A stretch of 64,000 bases of DNA from Candidatus Nitrosopumilus sp. (GCA_003331425.1 QOOS01000002.1:1-64000), one strand, 5' to 3'; shown: positions 9,992-23,574, counted from the stretch's first letter. The notes: generated by a model not told the origin, from the sequence alone. Program-made: numbers and translations.

Positions 9992-10366
9992 TTGCTTTTT
10001 GAACTCTTATCTGACATTGTCAATGTTGATGATGTTTTATTAATTACAAAAAATAGTGGCGCAACTTGCGAAATTCGTAGTAATTCTCTTCCTATACGTC
10101 AAAAAGAGAAATGGATTACAATTGGAGATAATGATGGACCAGGCCACATGCACATCAATTCTGAAATCATAAAATCTGCAGAATTTATTCAAGAACAACG
10201 ACCTGAAAAAATTAGTTTTAGTATAAGATTTTTTGATGATCACAATGACCGTGTTTTGGCTGCATTTTTTACAAAGATGTATGATGAGTCCAAAAATTTA
10301 ATTCCTGAAAGAAAAAATCTCTATGATTCATTACATGACAAATATTCTTCAAAAATTAAATTTTAA
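9992..10366 (+). CDS. Hypothetical protein
   Basis: Complete ORF with archaeal-like composition. Confidence 0.6.
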   Translation: MLFELLSDIVNVDDVLLITKNSGATCEIRSNSLPIRQKEKWITIGDNDGPGHMHINSEIIKSAEFIQEQRPEKISFSIRFFDDHNDRVLAAFFTKMYDESKNLIPERKNLYDSLHDKYSSKIKF

Positions 10367-10374
10367 AAAAAAAT

Positions 10375-10393
10375 CTTGTCTGAAAAAGACAAG
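10375..10393. terminator. Hairpin between convergent genes
   Basis: CTTGTCT-gaaaa-AGACAAG perfect 7-bp stem flanked by A/T runs. Confidence 0.45.
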
Positions 10394-10403
10394 CAAAAAA
10401 GTA

Positions 10404-10517
10404 TCAATCTTCTGATTCTTTTTTCTTTTTCTCTTTTTCAGTTTGTATTTTTGCTAATTCTAATTCTTCGTTAGTGTGTTTGAATTTTTTCAACTTGTCT
10501 CTACATGGTAATTTCAA
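10404..10517 (-). CDS. Small charged protein (37 aa), TTG start, not in ORF track
   Basis: Manual translation: MKLPCRDKLKKFKHTNEELELAKIQTEKEKKKKESED. Confidence 0.35.
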   Translation of the reverse strand: MKLPCRDKLKKFKHTNEELELAKIQTEKEKKKKESED

Positions 10518-10562
10518 TATAAAAACTCAACATTTTGACGTGATTCTAGTTACGCGTAATTA

Positions 10563-11531
10563 TCAATATCCTATTGAATAGATTGGTTTTTTACCATTTA
10601 TTCCTAGAATTAAATTTTTTACAGTAATTTCTGCCATTTTACCTCTAGTTTCTTTTGTAGAACTTCCTACATGTGGTGCTAACACTATATTTTCTAATTT
10701 GATAAATGGATGATTTTTTCTAATTGGTTCAATTTCAAATACATCTAATCCTGCGCCGGCAATAGTTTTTTGTTTTAATGCAAGTGTAAGATCCTTTTCA
10801 TTTACAACTTTACCACGTGAGGTATTGATCAAAAATGCATCGTTTTTCATTTTTTTAAAAATTTTCATATTAAACATCCCGTTAGTTTCTTTTGTATGTG
10901 GAACATGAATAGAAATGATGTCACTTTGAGTAATTAATTTATCAAATGTAGCATATTTTACTCCTAATTTTCTCTCTTGACCTTTGGTAATCTGTTTTCT
11001 ATTATGGTATATTATTTTCATATTGAATGCCTTTGCTCTTTTTGCAAGGGCTTTCCCGATTCTACCTAAACCAATTATGCCTAATGTTTTTTCTTGAAGA
11101 TCTAATCCTACGTAATCATATGCTCCGTAGATTTGCTTCCATTTCCCTTTTCTAATTAATCTGTCTCCTTCTGAAATTCTTCTTAATGAATCAATTAATA
11201 ATCCAAATGCTAAGTCTGCAGTTGCATCTGTTAAAACTTCTGGAGTATATCCCACTCTGATCTTTTTTTCTTTTGCAAATTGTGTATCAATATGATCGTA
11301 TCCAACACTGTATGTACTAATGACTTTGAGATTTTCTGCTGTTTCAATTATCTTTTTATCAATTTTATCATATGGAAAACAAATTAGGCCATCTACATTT
11401 TTTATTTTAGATTTTAATGTGCTTTGAGGTATGGGTATTTTTCCTTTATGGATCTCAACTTGAAAATTCTTTTTTAACTCTTTAATTGCAAAATCATGTA
11501 ATGTTCTTGTAAGAAATATTTTTTCTTTCAA
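10563..11531 (-). CDS. D-isomer-specific 2-hydroxyacid dehydrogenase (glycerate/phosphoglycerate dehydrogenase-like)
   Basis: GIIGLGRIGKALAKRAKAF, INTSRGKVVNEKDL, LAPHVGSSTKETR. Confidence 0.9.
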   Translation of the reverse strand: MKEKIFLTRTLHDFAIKELKKNFQVEIHKGKIPIPQSTLKSKIKNVDGLICFPYDKIDKKIIETAENLKVISTYSVGYDHIDTQFAKEKKIRVGYTPEVLTDATADLAFGLLIDSLRRISEGDRLIRKGKWKQIYGAYDYVGLDLQEKTLGIIGLGRIGKALAKRAKAFNMKIIYHNRKQITKGQERKLGVKYATFDKLITQSDIISIHVPHTKETNGMFNMKIFKKMKNDAFLINTSRGKVVNEKDLTLALKQKTIAGAGLDVFEIEPIRKNHPFIKLENIVLAPHVGSSTKETRGKMAEITVKNLILGINGKKPIYSIGY

Positions 11532-11583
11532 TAGTCTTCAGATTTATGTTAAACCATTTATACGATTTCCTTCTATCTTGATC

Positions 11584-11730
11584 ATGTCTTCTAAAATTGA
11601 AGAAGAAGAAGAATTTGCTATTTGTGTGGATTGTGGCAATTTTATTGAAAAATGTGTATGTGTATGCCCTTATTGTGGTGAACGTGATAAATGTGAATGT
11701 GCATTATTTGATGCAGCTACAGGTGGATAA
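11584..11730 (+). CDS. Small zinc-ribbon protein (48 aa), not in ORF track
   Basis: Manual translation MSSKIEEEEEFAICVDCGNFIEKCVCVCPYCGERDKCECALFDAATGG; multiple CxxC knuckles. Confidence 0.6.
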   Translation: MSSKIEEEEEFAICVDCGNFIEKCVCVCPYCGERDKCECALFDAATGG

Positions 11731-11783
11731 TTGAATAATTGCTTACCATGTGGTTATTATTTGAAAAAAGGTTGTGAATTCTT

Positions 11784-14643
<2,860 letters not shown>

Positions 14644-14649
14644 AAACAC

Positions 14650-15198
14650 TTACTGATCAATTTCTTTTTTAATTTCTTTCCAGACATCTCCTCTGAAAGA
14701 ATATTCTTTTTCTTTTGCTATTGCTTTGTCTAATCTCCATCGAACTGATTCTATATCAAATTTGTAATTGATTTCTCTAATCCCTTTTGGAATTTTTTCA
14801 GGATCAAGATGATGGGGTAAAAGTTCAATCACAAAATCCATTTTCTCTATTGCGTTGTTGAACCACTGACTTTCTACTACATCAACAATAAATACAATTT
14901 TTCTATTTCCTTCAAAATTAATTTTAATTTTTAATGCATTACGACTTCCACGTCTACGTTTGTATTCTTTTAAAACATCTTTTACTTTTTCCCATCGCTT
15001 AAAATCAAACCATTTGAAGAATGCTTCATTAAATTCTAAGGGAATATCGATATTTAGATAACTAACAAAATTTTCATCATTATTTTCTATTTCTTCTTGT
15101 ACTATCGTAAATCTAGAATTTAGAAATCCATATAGTACTTCTATTTCCCAAGGCGAAATTCCATAGTAAGTTAATTTTGTTTTTAGCGGTTCGGACAA
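14650..15198 (-). CDS. Conserved hypothetical protein
   Basis: Complete ORF, charged soluble protein. Confidence 0.65.
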   Translation of the reverse strand: MSEPLKTKLTYYGISPWEIEVLYGFLNSRFTIVQEEIENNDENFVSYLNIDIPLEFNEAFFKWFDFKRWEKVKDVLKEYKRRRGSRNALKIKINFEGNRKIVFIVDVVESQWFNNAIEKMDFVIELLPHHLDPEKIPKGIREINYKFDIESVRWRLDKAIAKEKEYSFRGDVWKEIKKEIDQ

Positions 15199-15284
15199 TA
15201 ATTGATTCTGTTCAAATTTGTAATTAAAGCTTCAATTTTTGTGAAATTGGCTCAAAATATTAAAATTATATAGATAAACTTGCT

Positions 15285-15620
15285 ATGATATCTATGAAGA
15301 AAGAATTTGTCGTAAAAAGTATTGATTCTGCTCCTGATGGGGCACCATATGTCGTACTTTCATTATCTTCACTCAAAGATCTTAAAGAAGGCAATCAAAA
15401 CCCTCCATCTCCATTTGGCTCACCAAAGGTTATGGGATTCTCAAACATGAATGATATGATGAAGGACTTAAACAAAATGATGTCTGGTGCTGGTGGTATG
15501 GGGATGCAATCTGGTATCACCCAATTAAAACTTGAAATGCATGAATACAAAGAGATGGGTCTTTCAGTTGGGGATAAAGTATTTCTTGAATTAACTAAAG
15601 AAGAAACACTCGGTGTTTAG
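15285..15620 (+). CDS. Conserved hypothetical protein (Met/Gly-rich centre)
   Basis: Complete ORF; MNDMMKDLNKMMSGAGGMGMQ. Confidence 0.65.
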   Translation: MISMKKEFVVKSIDSAPDGAPYVVLSLSSLKDLKEGNQNPPSPFGSPKVMGFSNMNDMMKDLNKMMSGAGGMGMQSGITQLKLEMHEYKEMGLSVGDKVFLELTKEETLGV

Positions 15621-15634
15621 ATAATTTTTAATTT

Positions 15635-16189
15635 TTACCAAATAGTATTGAAAAATTTCCAACCGTAAAATGCAGCTACTGTTGCAATAACAAATAACAT
15701 TGGTTTCCATGCAAATACTGGAATTCCTGGAGTTGCAAGTTTTACTTTATAGTTGTCAACTACTGTTGTAATATTTTTCTTAATTTTATCATGCCAAATG
15801 TTGTAATCAACTTGATACTTTTTCAAAATTTCTTCAACTTCATAAACTACAGGGGTTCTTTGCGAAAACAAATGTTGAAGATAATCTCTTGATACTTCAA
15901 CTTCTGCATGAATTCCAATTTTTCCATCTTCCAAATCTACCATTCTAACATGCATTTCCCATGGTTTTTTTAATTTCAAATTTAGGCCACTACCGATTTG
16001 GTCTGGTTGTTTATGTTCTAGTTTTACTTTTGTAAATCCTTCTTCTCTGAAAATTTTTGTTAATTCTTCAAAACTTTTTTTGACAACAATGTGTAGTTGC
16101 TCCACTCCTTCTGTCTTGTCTACGTGGATTTTGTGCTTTATCCCATCGATAAATGAGACTGTTTTTGGATATGTTGTCAAATATTCCAT
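15635..16189 (-). CDS. Hypothetical protein with C-terminal TM segment
   Basis: ORF ending in the hydrophobic stretch MLFVIATVAAFYGWKFF. Confidence 0.65.
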   Translation of the reverse strand: MEYLTTYPKTVSFIDGIKHKIHVDKTEGVEQLHIVVKKSFEELTKIFREEGFTKVKLEHKQPDQIGSGLNLKLKKPWEMHVRMVDLEDGKIGIHAEVEVSRDYLQHLFSQRTPVVYEVEEILKKYQVDYNIWHDKIKKNITTVVDNYKVKLATPGIPVFAWKPMLFVIATVAAFYGWKFFNTIW

Positions 16190-16236
16190 ATTTTCTCTCT
16201 CTAATTCCTATATTTAAAAAAACTTCTCTTGTACCC

Positions 16237-17013
16237 CTAGTTTTTAGGTGGTTTAGAAAGGCCTCTTACATACACACATTGTTCTGGAGCAATTGCCATT
16301 TCTGAGGAATTGATTTTTCTATCTGTGAGTTTTGCACCTGAGTTTCTAACAATTGCAAATGGTTTTGATTCTCCTCCTTCTCCCATCTTGTGATTTGCAA
16401 TAGTTGCAAGATTGTCCACCACTGCTTGAAATGTTACTTTTAATGGATTCCCATCCAAATCTTTTTTTGATCTCATATCTAATACTGGTTCAATTCCGGC
16501 ACAAGATACTGCAACTCCTGATGTTCCAATTCTTGCTGGCATCAATCTACTATCTACTAAAATTATTCCCACATGAATTAATAATTTAAGAAAAATTTTT
16601 CTTCGAATTTGTTCAGCAATCAAATAAGGATCCTTTGGATACAGTATTGCTTTACCTTTTTTTGCATTTGATTTATCGATTCCTGCATTTGGTGCCATTA
16701 TATTATCTGCAGATGTAATAACAAATCCTCCAATTCCACCAAAAATTTTATCTGATTCTCTAATGATGACTTCTGCAATTCCTGGTTTTAGATTAAATTC
16801 ATTTGCAATTTTCTCTCCATATTCTGATGCTTTAATTTTCTCTAAATCTACAATTCTTCCTTGTGAATTTGAGACATATTTAGTAGAAATTACTATGACA
16901 TCTCCATCCTCTAATTTTGTTTTATTTTTTTCTAAAGTATTTTCTAATTCTTCAAAAACGTCAAATTCCGTTTCCATTCTTTCAGCCAGTAGGGGTAAAA
17001 CAGTTAATTGCAC
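16237..17013 (-). CDS. cofE: Coenzyme F420-0:L-glutamate ligase
   Basis: DGDVIVISTKYVSNSQGRIVDL; NIMAPNAGIDKSNAKKGKAILYP; GTSGVAVSCAGIEPV. Confidence 0.9.
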   Translation of the reverse strand: MQLTVLPLLAERMETEFDVFEELENTLEKNKTKLEDGDVIVISTKYVSNSQGRIVDLEKIKASEYGEKIANEFNLKPGIAEVIIRESDKIFGGIGGFVITSADNIMAPNAGIDKSNAKKGKAILYPKDPYLIAEQIRRKIFLKLLIHVGIILVDSRLMPARIGTSGVAVSCAGIEPVLDMRSKKDLDGNPLKVTFQAVVDNLATIANHKMGEGGESKPFAIVRNSGAKLTDRKINSSEMAIAPEQCVYVRGLSKPPKN

Positions 17014-17086
17014 ATATTCTGTTAGATTCTATTTCTTTTTTATTGTTCTGAAAAGCTTTTAATCCCAAGACTGAGCTTTTTGAATC

Positions 17087-18358
17087 ATGAATATAGTTGA
17101 GAAGATCCTTGCACGTGCCTCAGGCAAGTCCTCAGTAGCACCTGATGACGTAGTATTTGCTGATGTTGATAAAGTAATGATGCATGATGTCTCTGGACCT
17201 GGTGTACTCAAGGTATTTGATAAATTAAAGAAACAAGGAATTGCAGTCGATAAATTGTGGGATCCAACAAAAGTTTGGGTAGCTGAAGATCATTTTGTAC
17301 CATCAGCTGATAAATTGTCTGCAGAAAATATTGTAAAATTATCAAATTTCACTAAAAATTATGGTATTGAAAAACATTTCAAATATGGAATGGGTCAATA
17401 TGGAATTTGTCATACCCTATCTCATGAACAAGCAATGGTAATGCCCGGTGATGTTTATGTCGGTGGTGATTCTCATACAAATACTACTGGAGCATTAGGA
17501 GCATTTGCTGTTGGTTTAGGACATACTGACATTGCATATGTTTTGTTAAATGGAAATATTTGGTTTAAGGTTCCAGAAACTTATTACTTCAAACTAAATG
17601 GAAAACTACCTGACCATGTAATGGCAAAAGATTTGATTCTAAAAATTATTGGTGAAATTGGCAATGATGGTGGTGCATACAGAACAATGCAATTTGGTGG
17701 AAGTGGAATTGATGATATGTCTGTTGAAAGTAGATTGACTTTATGTAATATGACTACTGAAGCAGGAGCAAAAAATGGAATTGTAGAACCTGATCAAAAA
17801 GTTGTTGATTACCTTTCTTCAAAAGGTGCAACAAATTTCAATATAGTTAATGGTGATGCTGATGCAGAATATGCTAAAGTTTTTGAGTTTGAAAGTTCAG
17901 AAATGGAGCCAATTATTGCCAAACCTTTCTCACCTGATAATACATGTGTTGTTAGTGAAGCTCCTTCTGTGGAATTGGATAAATCTTACATTGGTTCTTG
18001 TACTGGGGCAAAGTATGAAGATTTGGAAGCTGCAGCAAAAGTTCTCAAAGGAAGAAAAGTAAAGATAAGAACTGAAATTTTACCTGCTGCAATCTCAATT
18101 TATCAACGTGCAATGGAAAATGGATTATTGAAAATTTTCTTAGATGCTGGTGTGACTGTTGGACCTCCAACTTGTGGTGCCTGTTGTGGTGCTCATATGG
18201 GTGTGTTAGCAAAAGATGAAATTTGTATTAGTACAACTAACAGAAATTTCCCTGGTAGAATGGGACATGTTGAGTCACAAACTTATCTTTCATCTCCAAT
18301 GGTGGCAGCAGCTTCTGCAGTTACTGGAAAAATTACTGATCCAAGGGATTTGATATGA
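17087..18358 (+). CDS. Archaeal-type 3-isopropylmalate/homoaconitate hydro-lyase, large subunit
   Basis: Aconitase-family Cys ligands (IGSCTG; GPPTCGACCGAHMG); GDSHTNTTGALGAFAVG. Confidence 0.88.
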   Translation: MNIVEKILARASGKSSVAPDDVVFADVDKVMMHDVSGPGVLKVFDKLKKQGIAVDKLWDPTKVWVAEDHFVPSADKLSAENIVKLSNFTKNYGIEKHFKYGMGQYGICHTLSHEQAMVMPGDVYVGGDSHTNTTGALGAFAVGLGHTDIAYVLLNGNIWFKVPETYYFKLNGKLPDHVMAKDLILKIIGEIGNDGGAYRTMQFGGSGIDDMSVESRLTLCNMTTEAGAKNGIVEPDQKVVDYLSSKGATNFNIVNGDADAEYAKVFEFESSEMEPIIAKPFSPDNTCVVSEAPSVELDKSYIGSCTGAKYEDLEAAAKVLKGRKVKIRTEILPAAISIYQRAMENGLLKIFLDAGVTVGPPTCGACCGAHMGVLAKDEICISTTNRNFPGRMGHVESQTYLSSPMVAAASAVTGKITDPRDLI

Positions 18359-18846
18359 AAGGCAACGTTGTAAAATATGCTCGTGATAACATCGATACTG
18401 ATGTAATAATTCCTGGTCAATATCTAAAAGTGCATGATTATGCTGAACTTGCAACTCATGCAATGGAGGGATTAGATCCTGATTTTCATTCTAAAATAAA
18501 AGAAGGTGATTTCATTTTATCTGGAAAGAATTTTGGATGTGGTTCCTCTCGTGAACATGCTCCAATTGCATTATCTCATTCCGGAGTTAAGGCAATACTT
18601 GCTTTGTCTTTTGCAAGAATTTTTTATAGAAATTCTGTAGATGGTGCATTTTTGTTACCTATTGAAATTGATCAAGATGCATATGATGGAATTTCTGAAG
18701 GTGATGAAATTAACATTGATATTTCAACAAACGAAATAAAAAATCTTACAAAAAATCAAACATACAAAATGAAACCTTTTTCTGAAATTATTGGAAAAAT
18801 AATTGCAGCAGGTGGATTATTCAAGTATAAACCAGATCAGGATTAA
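18355..18846 (+). CDS. Archaeal-type 3-isopropylmalate/homoaconitate hydro-lyase, small subunit
   Basis: [34 protein letters not shown]. Confidence 0.88.
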   Translation: MKGNVVKYARDNIDTDVIIPGQYLKVHDYAELATHAMEGLDPDFHSKIKEGDFILSGKNFGCGSSREHAPIALSHSGVKAILALSFARIFYRNSVDGAFLLPIEIDQDAYDGISEGDEINIDISTNEIKNLTKNQTYKMKPFSEIIGKIIAAGGLFKYKPDQD

Positions 18847-18847
18847 A

Positions 18848-20263
18848 ATGGGAAAAACACTTTTTGAAAAAATTTGGGAATCGCATATTGTTGTTGAAAA
18901 ACAAAATGAACCTGCTTTGATTTACATTGATAGACACCTTGTTCATGAAGTAACTTCTCCTCAAGCATTTGATGGGTTACGTATGAACGATAGGGAAGTT
19001 AGAAGACCTGATTTAACAATTGCAACAATGGATCATAATGTTCCAACCAGTGATCGTTCTTTACCTATATTGGACCAAACTTCTGCAGTTCAAATCAAAA
19101 CACTTGAGAATAATTGTAAGGATTTTGGAATTAAATTATTTGACATTAACAGTCCAAATCAGGGAATTGTACATGTAATTGGACCTCAATTAGGCATAAC
19201 TTTACCTGGTACTACCATTGTTTGTGGTGATAGTCATACTTCTACACATGGTGCTTTTGGTGCATTAGCATTGGGAATTGGTACAAGTGAAGTGGAGCAT
19301 GTTTTGGCATCTCAAACTTTATGGTTAGAAAAACCAAAAACATTTGAAGTTAGAGTTGAGGGAAAAAGAAAGAATCCTCATGCAGTAACTGCAAAAGATA
19401 TCATTTTATCAATTATCAAAAACATTGGAACTGCTGGTGGAACTGGAACTGTGATTGAGTATCGTGGTGAAGGAATTACTGATCTTTCTATGGAGCAACG
19501 AATGACTATTTGTAATATGTCTATTGAAGGAGGAGCTCGAGCAGGATTGATTGCACCTGATCAAAAAACTTTTGATTACTTACGAAACAGAGAATATACT
19601 CCACAAAATTATGATTCTCTTGTAGATAATTGGAAAGTAAATCTTCAAACTGATTCTGATGCCACTTTTGATAAAACATTTGTTTTAGACATTAATGATA
19701 TTGCACCACAAGTAAGTTGGGGAACAAATCCTGGAATGACTTGTGATGTTAATGAATCCATTCCATCTCCTGATGAATTTTCTAATGGTGATGCTAATCA
19801 AAAGAAAGGTGCTGAAAAAGCTCTTGAGTATATGGCACTTGAATCTGGAACTTTAATTGAAGATATTGAAATTGATAGAGTGTTTATTGGTTCTTGTACT
19901 AACGCAAGACTAGAGGATCTTATTGAAGCATCAAAGGTCATTCAAGGACAAAAAGTTGCATCAAATGTTAGTGCAATGGTCGTTCCAGGTTCTCAAATGG
20001 TAAAAAAACAAGCTGAAGAGATGGGGCTCCACAAAATTTTCATTGATGCCAATTTTGAATGGAGAGAGGCTGGTTGCAGTATGTGTTTAGGAATGAATCC
20101 TGATATTTTATCTCCTGGTGAAAGATGTGCTAGTACATCAAACAGAAATTTTGAAGGCAGACAAGGCAATGGTGGTAGAACTCATTTAGTAAGTCCAGTT
20201 ATGGCAGCTGCAGCAGCTATTAATGGACATTTTGTTGATGTAAGGAAATTGGATTTGAATTAA
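18848..20263 (+). CDS. leuC: Bacterial-type 3-isopropylmalate dehydratase, large subunit
   Basis: [57 protein letters not shown]. Confidence 0.92.
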   Translation: MGKTLFEKIWESHIVVEKQNEPALIYIDRHLVHEVTSPQAFDGLRMNDREVRRPDLTIATMDHNVPTSDRSLPILDQTSAVQIKTLENNCKDFGIKLFDINSPNQGIVHVIGPQLGITLPGTTIVCGDSHTSTHGAFGALALGIGTSEVEHVLASQTLWLEKPKTFEVRVEGKRKNPHAVTAKDIILSIIKNIGTAGGTGTVIEYRGEGITDLSMEQRMTICNMSIEGGARAGLIAPDQKTFDYLRNREYTPQNYDSLVDNWKVNLQTDSDATFDKTFVLDINDIAPQVSWGTNPGMTCDVNESIPSPDEFSNGDANQKKGAEKALEYMALESGTLIEDIEIDRVFIGSCTNARLEDLIEASKVIQGQKVASNVSAMVVPGSQMVKKQAEEMGLHKIFIDANFEWREAGCSMCLGMNPDILSPGERCASTSNRNFEGRQGNGGRTHLVSPVMAAAAAINGHFVDVRKLDLN

Positions 20264-20264
20264 C

Positions 20265-20849
20265 ATGGAACCTTTTCATAATGTAAAAAGCATTGTAACT
20301 CCTCTTGATAAAGTCAATGTAGACACTGATCAAATTATTCCAAAACAATTTTTAAAATTAGTTCAAAAGTCTGGATTTGGTAAATTCTTATTTTTTAATT
20401 GGCGATACGATGAAAATGAAAATTTGAAATCTGATTTTGTTTTAAATAATTCCAAATATGATGACTCAAAAATTTTAGTAGCAGGAGATAATTTTGGCTG
20501 CGGTTCTAGTAGAGAACATGCTGTTTGGGCTTTAGATGATTATGGTTTTTCTGTAATAATTTCATCTTCTTTTGCTGATATCTTTTTTAGCAATTGTTTC
20601 AAAAATGGAATTCTTCCTATTACATTAGATTCCGCAATAGTGGAGAAACTTCAACATGAGACTGACCAAATTGAAGTAGATTTAGAAAATCAAGTAATTA
20701 AAACGTCTTCTGAAAATATATCTTTTGAAATCAATTCTCACAAGAAAAAAATTCTCTTGGAGGGATTAGATGACATTGCACAAACTCTTGAACATGAAGA
20801 GAAAATCTCTGAATTTGAAGAAAAATCTACAGTCCCATCTGTTTTATGA
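20265..20849 (+). CDS. leuD: Bacterial-type 3-isopropylmalate dehydratase, small subunit
   Basis: [35 protein letters not shown]. Confidence 0.92.
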   Translation: MEPFHNVKSIVTPLDKVNVDTDQIIPKQFLKLVQKSGFGKFLFFNWRYDENENLKSDFVLNNSKYDDSKILVAGDNFGCGSSREHAVWALDDYGFSVIISSSFADIFFSNCFKNGILPITLDSAIVEKLQHETDQIEVDLENQVIKTSSENISFEINSHKKKILLEGLDDIAQTLEHEEKISEFEEKSTVPSVL

Positions 20850-21543
20850 TTTTCGTTACTAACTTCTCGTTTCTCTCTAAAATCATTGGTGATTCTGCAT
20901 CAATCCATTCCCTTTGTTCTATATCATGAGCACTAACTTTGCCTTCTTTTGATAATTCTTGTAAAATATCAAATGATAAATTCACTTGTTTCTTCTTTTT
21001 CTTTTTAATTCTCTCAATGATTTCTTTTCCTAACATGTAGATTCCTAAGCATTCTGATAATTGTAATTTCATCATTGGTTTTTCTTTAAATTCTGTAATT
21101 AATCCATCATCTACTATTGCAAAACCTGTTTCTTCTTTTCTCTTTGTTCTAGTTGCAATGCATGCCAAACTATTTTTTTCTTTGAATGTTTTTCTCATTT
21201 TTGTAATGTCTAATGCACATAGATTATCTACAAACCACAAGAGAAATTCTGATTCATTTTTTAACTCCTTTTGAATATGGAGTAAATCTCCACCTGTTCC
21301 ACTTTGTGAGTCTTGAATAAATTTTATATTTTTTTGATCTCCATAATAATTTTTGATTTGACCTCCTAAACCCGTATAATCTGAAATGATAATAATTTCC
21401 TTAATGAATTTGAATGATTTTAGATATCTGACAACATAATCAATCAGAGGTTTTCCATTAATTGGTGTCATTGCTTTTGGAAAATATTCTGTGTATGGTT
21501 TTCCGCGGGTGCCTTTACCACCAGCTAAAATTACAGCTTTCAC
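20827..21543 (-). CDS. Sugar-nucleotide nucleotidyltransferase family protein
   Basis: KAVILAGGKGTRGKPYTEYFPKAMTPINGKPLIDYVVRYL. Confidence 0.9.
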   Translation of the reverse strand: MKAVILAGGKGTRGKPYTEYFPKAMTPINGKPLIDYVVRYLKSFKFIKEIIIISDYTGLGGQIKNYYGDQKNIKFIQDSQSGTGGDLLHIQKELKNESEFLLWFVDNLCALDITKMRKTFKEKNSLACIATRTKRKEETGFAIVDDGLITEFKEKPMMKLQLSECLGIYMLGKEIIERIKKKKKKQVNLSFDILQELSKEGKVSAHDIEQREWIDAESPMILERNEKLVTKIIKQMGL

Positions 21544-21546
21544 AGT

Positions 21547-21993
21547 CTAACGGTATGATTTCTGTTTTCTTCTTCTTGCACCAGGTCCGCCAAATTTCTT
21601 TGGTTCTTTTTGTCTGGCATCTCCACTAACTAGATATTTATCAAAATCGGTGATTCTTTTTCTGAGGTCTTCTCTAGTTGATTTTGGGAAAGGATGATCT
21701 TTAGGCTCTTTTTTGGATTTTGTCCAGCCTACTAATGCTCTAGTAATTGCAGTTGCAACTGCACTTGCTTGTCCCATGAAACCTCCGCCTCTAACTCTTA
21801 CAGAAATATCAATTTTATCTCTCAAATCTCCTGTAATTTCAAGTGGTGCTAAAATGACTTCACGGGCTGTTTCTTGTGGAATCATTTCTACTGGAACGTT
21901 GTTAATTCTAACTTTACCTACACCTTTTGTAATGTATACGTGAGCACTGGCTGTTTTTCTAGTTGCAAAATAAATTTCAGTTTTTGGAATCAT
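21547..21993 (-). CDS. rps9: 30S ribosomal protein S9 (uS9)
   Basis: Archaeal S9 with terminal GGPGARRRKQKSYR. Confidence 0.95.
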   Translation of the reverse strand: MIPKTEIYFATRKTASAHVYITKGVGKVRINNVPVEMIPQETAREVILAPLEITGDLRDKIDISVRVRGGGFMGQASAVATAITRALVGWTKSKKEPKDHPFPKSTREDLRKRITDFDKYLVSGDARQKEPKKFGGPGARRRKQKSYR

Positions 21994-21994
21994 T

Positions 21995-22504
21995 TTATTC
22001 TGTCCATCCTATTACTCTACATATTTCTGCTAATGTCGTATAATTAGAAGCTGCTCTTTTGATTAATGCTTTTTCAAATTGTGTTTTCTCTAATGGTTTT
22101 GTATCGTTAGGTGCACCGATGTATGTTCTTAATCTTTGGAATGCTAATTTGCCTGATGGTTTTCTATCAAATGGTAACATTTGACGAATCATCTTTGCAA
22201 TAATTGTATCTGGTCTTCTATAGTGTACAGGTCCGTGTTTGTAATTGATAATACTGTTAATTTCTAAAAATTCTCTATATTCTTGAATTTGATTTGATCT
22301 TGTTCCGCTCATCATAATTTTTTCACAATTGATTACTGTAACTCTTTGACCTTGTAATAGCAATTTAGCAACATTTGATGCTAATCTGCCTGCAATGTGA
22401 TTTGTTGCATCAACGACAATTGGTCTATCTGTTCTAATGACAACTTCTTGTTTGGAAGTGTTTGAATTTCTTCCAGCAGGTCTGTTTAATCTTCCATTAG
22501 CCAA
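21995..22504 (-). CDS. rpl13: 50S ribosomal protein L13 (uL13)
   Basis: VDATNHIAGRLASNVAKLLLQG; adjacent to rps9. Confidence 0.95.
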   Translation of the reverse strand: MANGRLNRPAGRNSNTSKQEVVIRTDRPIVVDATNHIAGRLASNVAKLLLQGQRVTVINCEKIMMSGTRSNQIQEYREFLEINSIINYKHGPVHYRRPDTIIAKMIRQMLPFDRKPSGKLAFQRLRTYIGAPNDTKPLEKTQFEKALIKRAASNYTTLAEICRVIGWTE

Positions 22505-22844
22505 GTAGTACTACTCCTTTACCTGTTGGATTTTGTTTGATTAAATCTGCATGTGAGATTAATTTTCCACCATTTTCTAAAACTTTGGCTGCTGCAGAAT
22601 TTGAAATTGAAAATGAACATAATGTGATTTTGTGTGAAATATTTCCTGTTCCTAAAACTTTACCTGGAAAAACTACTGTATCGTTATCTTTGGTTAATTG
22701 ACTAATTCTATTGAGGTTGATGTCTCTTCTAGCAATAGATGGTTTTAGAGCATATTCTGCTAATTTACCCCAAATTGGAGCGTCATTTTTGGTTGATGCT
22801 TTCTTAAGATCGCTAGCCATACGAATTACAACTTGATTAGTCAT
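22497..22844 (-). CDS. rpl18e: 50S ribosomal protein L18e
   Basis: Position between rpoD and rpl13; VVFPGKVLGTGNISHKITL. Confidence 0.92.
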   Translation of the reverse strand: MTNQVVIRMASDLKKASTKNDAPIWGKLAEYALKPSIARRDINLNRISQLTKDNDTVVFPGKVLGTGNISHKITLCSFSISNSAAAKVLENGGKLISHADLIKQNPTGKGVVLLG

Positions 22845-22889
22845 GTGAATAATCCGGCTTAAAACCCAAATATAATGTCTATGCTTCTA

Positions 22890-23516
22890 CTATTCTTCGA
22901 TATTGTTGATCATATCTTTGAATTCAACAACTCTTCGACTAACTTCTTGCACTCCTTCTAGAACAATTTGTTCTGGATTTAGTGCTCCTGTAGACTCTAC
23001 GGTGAGTATTTTCTCATCATCTTTGTCAGTATCAGTGAGCATAGAGATGTTAGATGCATTCCATTTTGCATGTTCTGTACCACGTCCTAGTCTTGCATAG
23101 CATTCGATTTTGATTTTTTGACCTGGGGCTAATTGAACAATTGGAATTTTTTCAGATACTGGTTTTACACTCTCATCTTCAGAAGATAATTCTCCTGACA
23201 AAACAGCTCTTGTCTCCTCTGATTCCCCAGAATCTAACACTAGTAGGATTTTATCTGATTCATTATATTTACTCAAATCTGTTTTTAATGGAATTAAACC
23301 CAATCTGTGAGCTAAACCCTCATCAGGTAACACAGATGTGTTTTCAATAATATCTACTGTATCAATTGCAAAAACTGGAACTCCGTTTAAACAAACACGT
23401 CTTAGAGCATTTGCATATTGTAATGGAACTCCTTTTAGCTTTAAGGCTATCCTTTCAGAATCTTTTGTAATAACGTCTAATGATGACAAATCTTGATGAA
23501 AATCGTCAAAGTGCAC
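22890..23516 (-). CDS. rpoD: DNA-directed RNA polymerase subunit D
   Basis: YANALRRVCLNGVPVFAIDTVDIIENTSVLPDEGLAHRLGLIPL. Confidence 0.95.
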   Translation of the reverse strand: MHFDDFHQDLSSLDVITKDSERIALKLKGVPLQYANALRRVCLNGVPVFAIDTVDIIENTSVLPDEGLAHRLGLIPLKTDLSKYNESDKILLVLDSGESEETRAVLSGELSSEDESVKPVSEKIPIVQLAPGQKIKIECYARLGRGTEHAKWNASNISMLTDTDKDDEKILTVESTGALNPEQIVLEGVQEVSRRVVEFKDMINNIEE

Positions 23517-23574
23517 ATAAAAATCTAGCTAGCTTTACGTATAGATAAATACCAAATTGTAATAGTACTAGGAT

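Noticed and set aside
18803-18847. Upstream Met of the leuC ORF as annotated in the track
   Set aside because: Would overlap the preceding small subunit; ATG at 18848 ([13 protein letters not shown]) matches the LeuC N-terminus.
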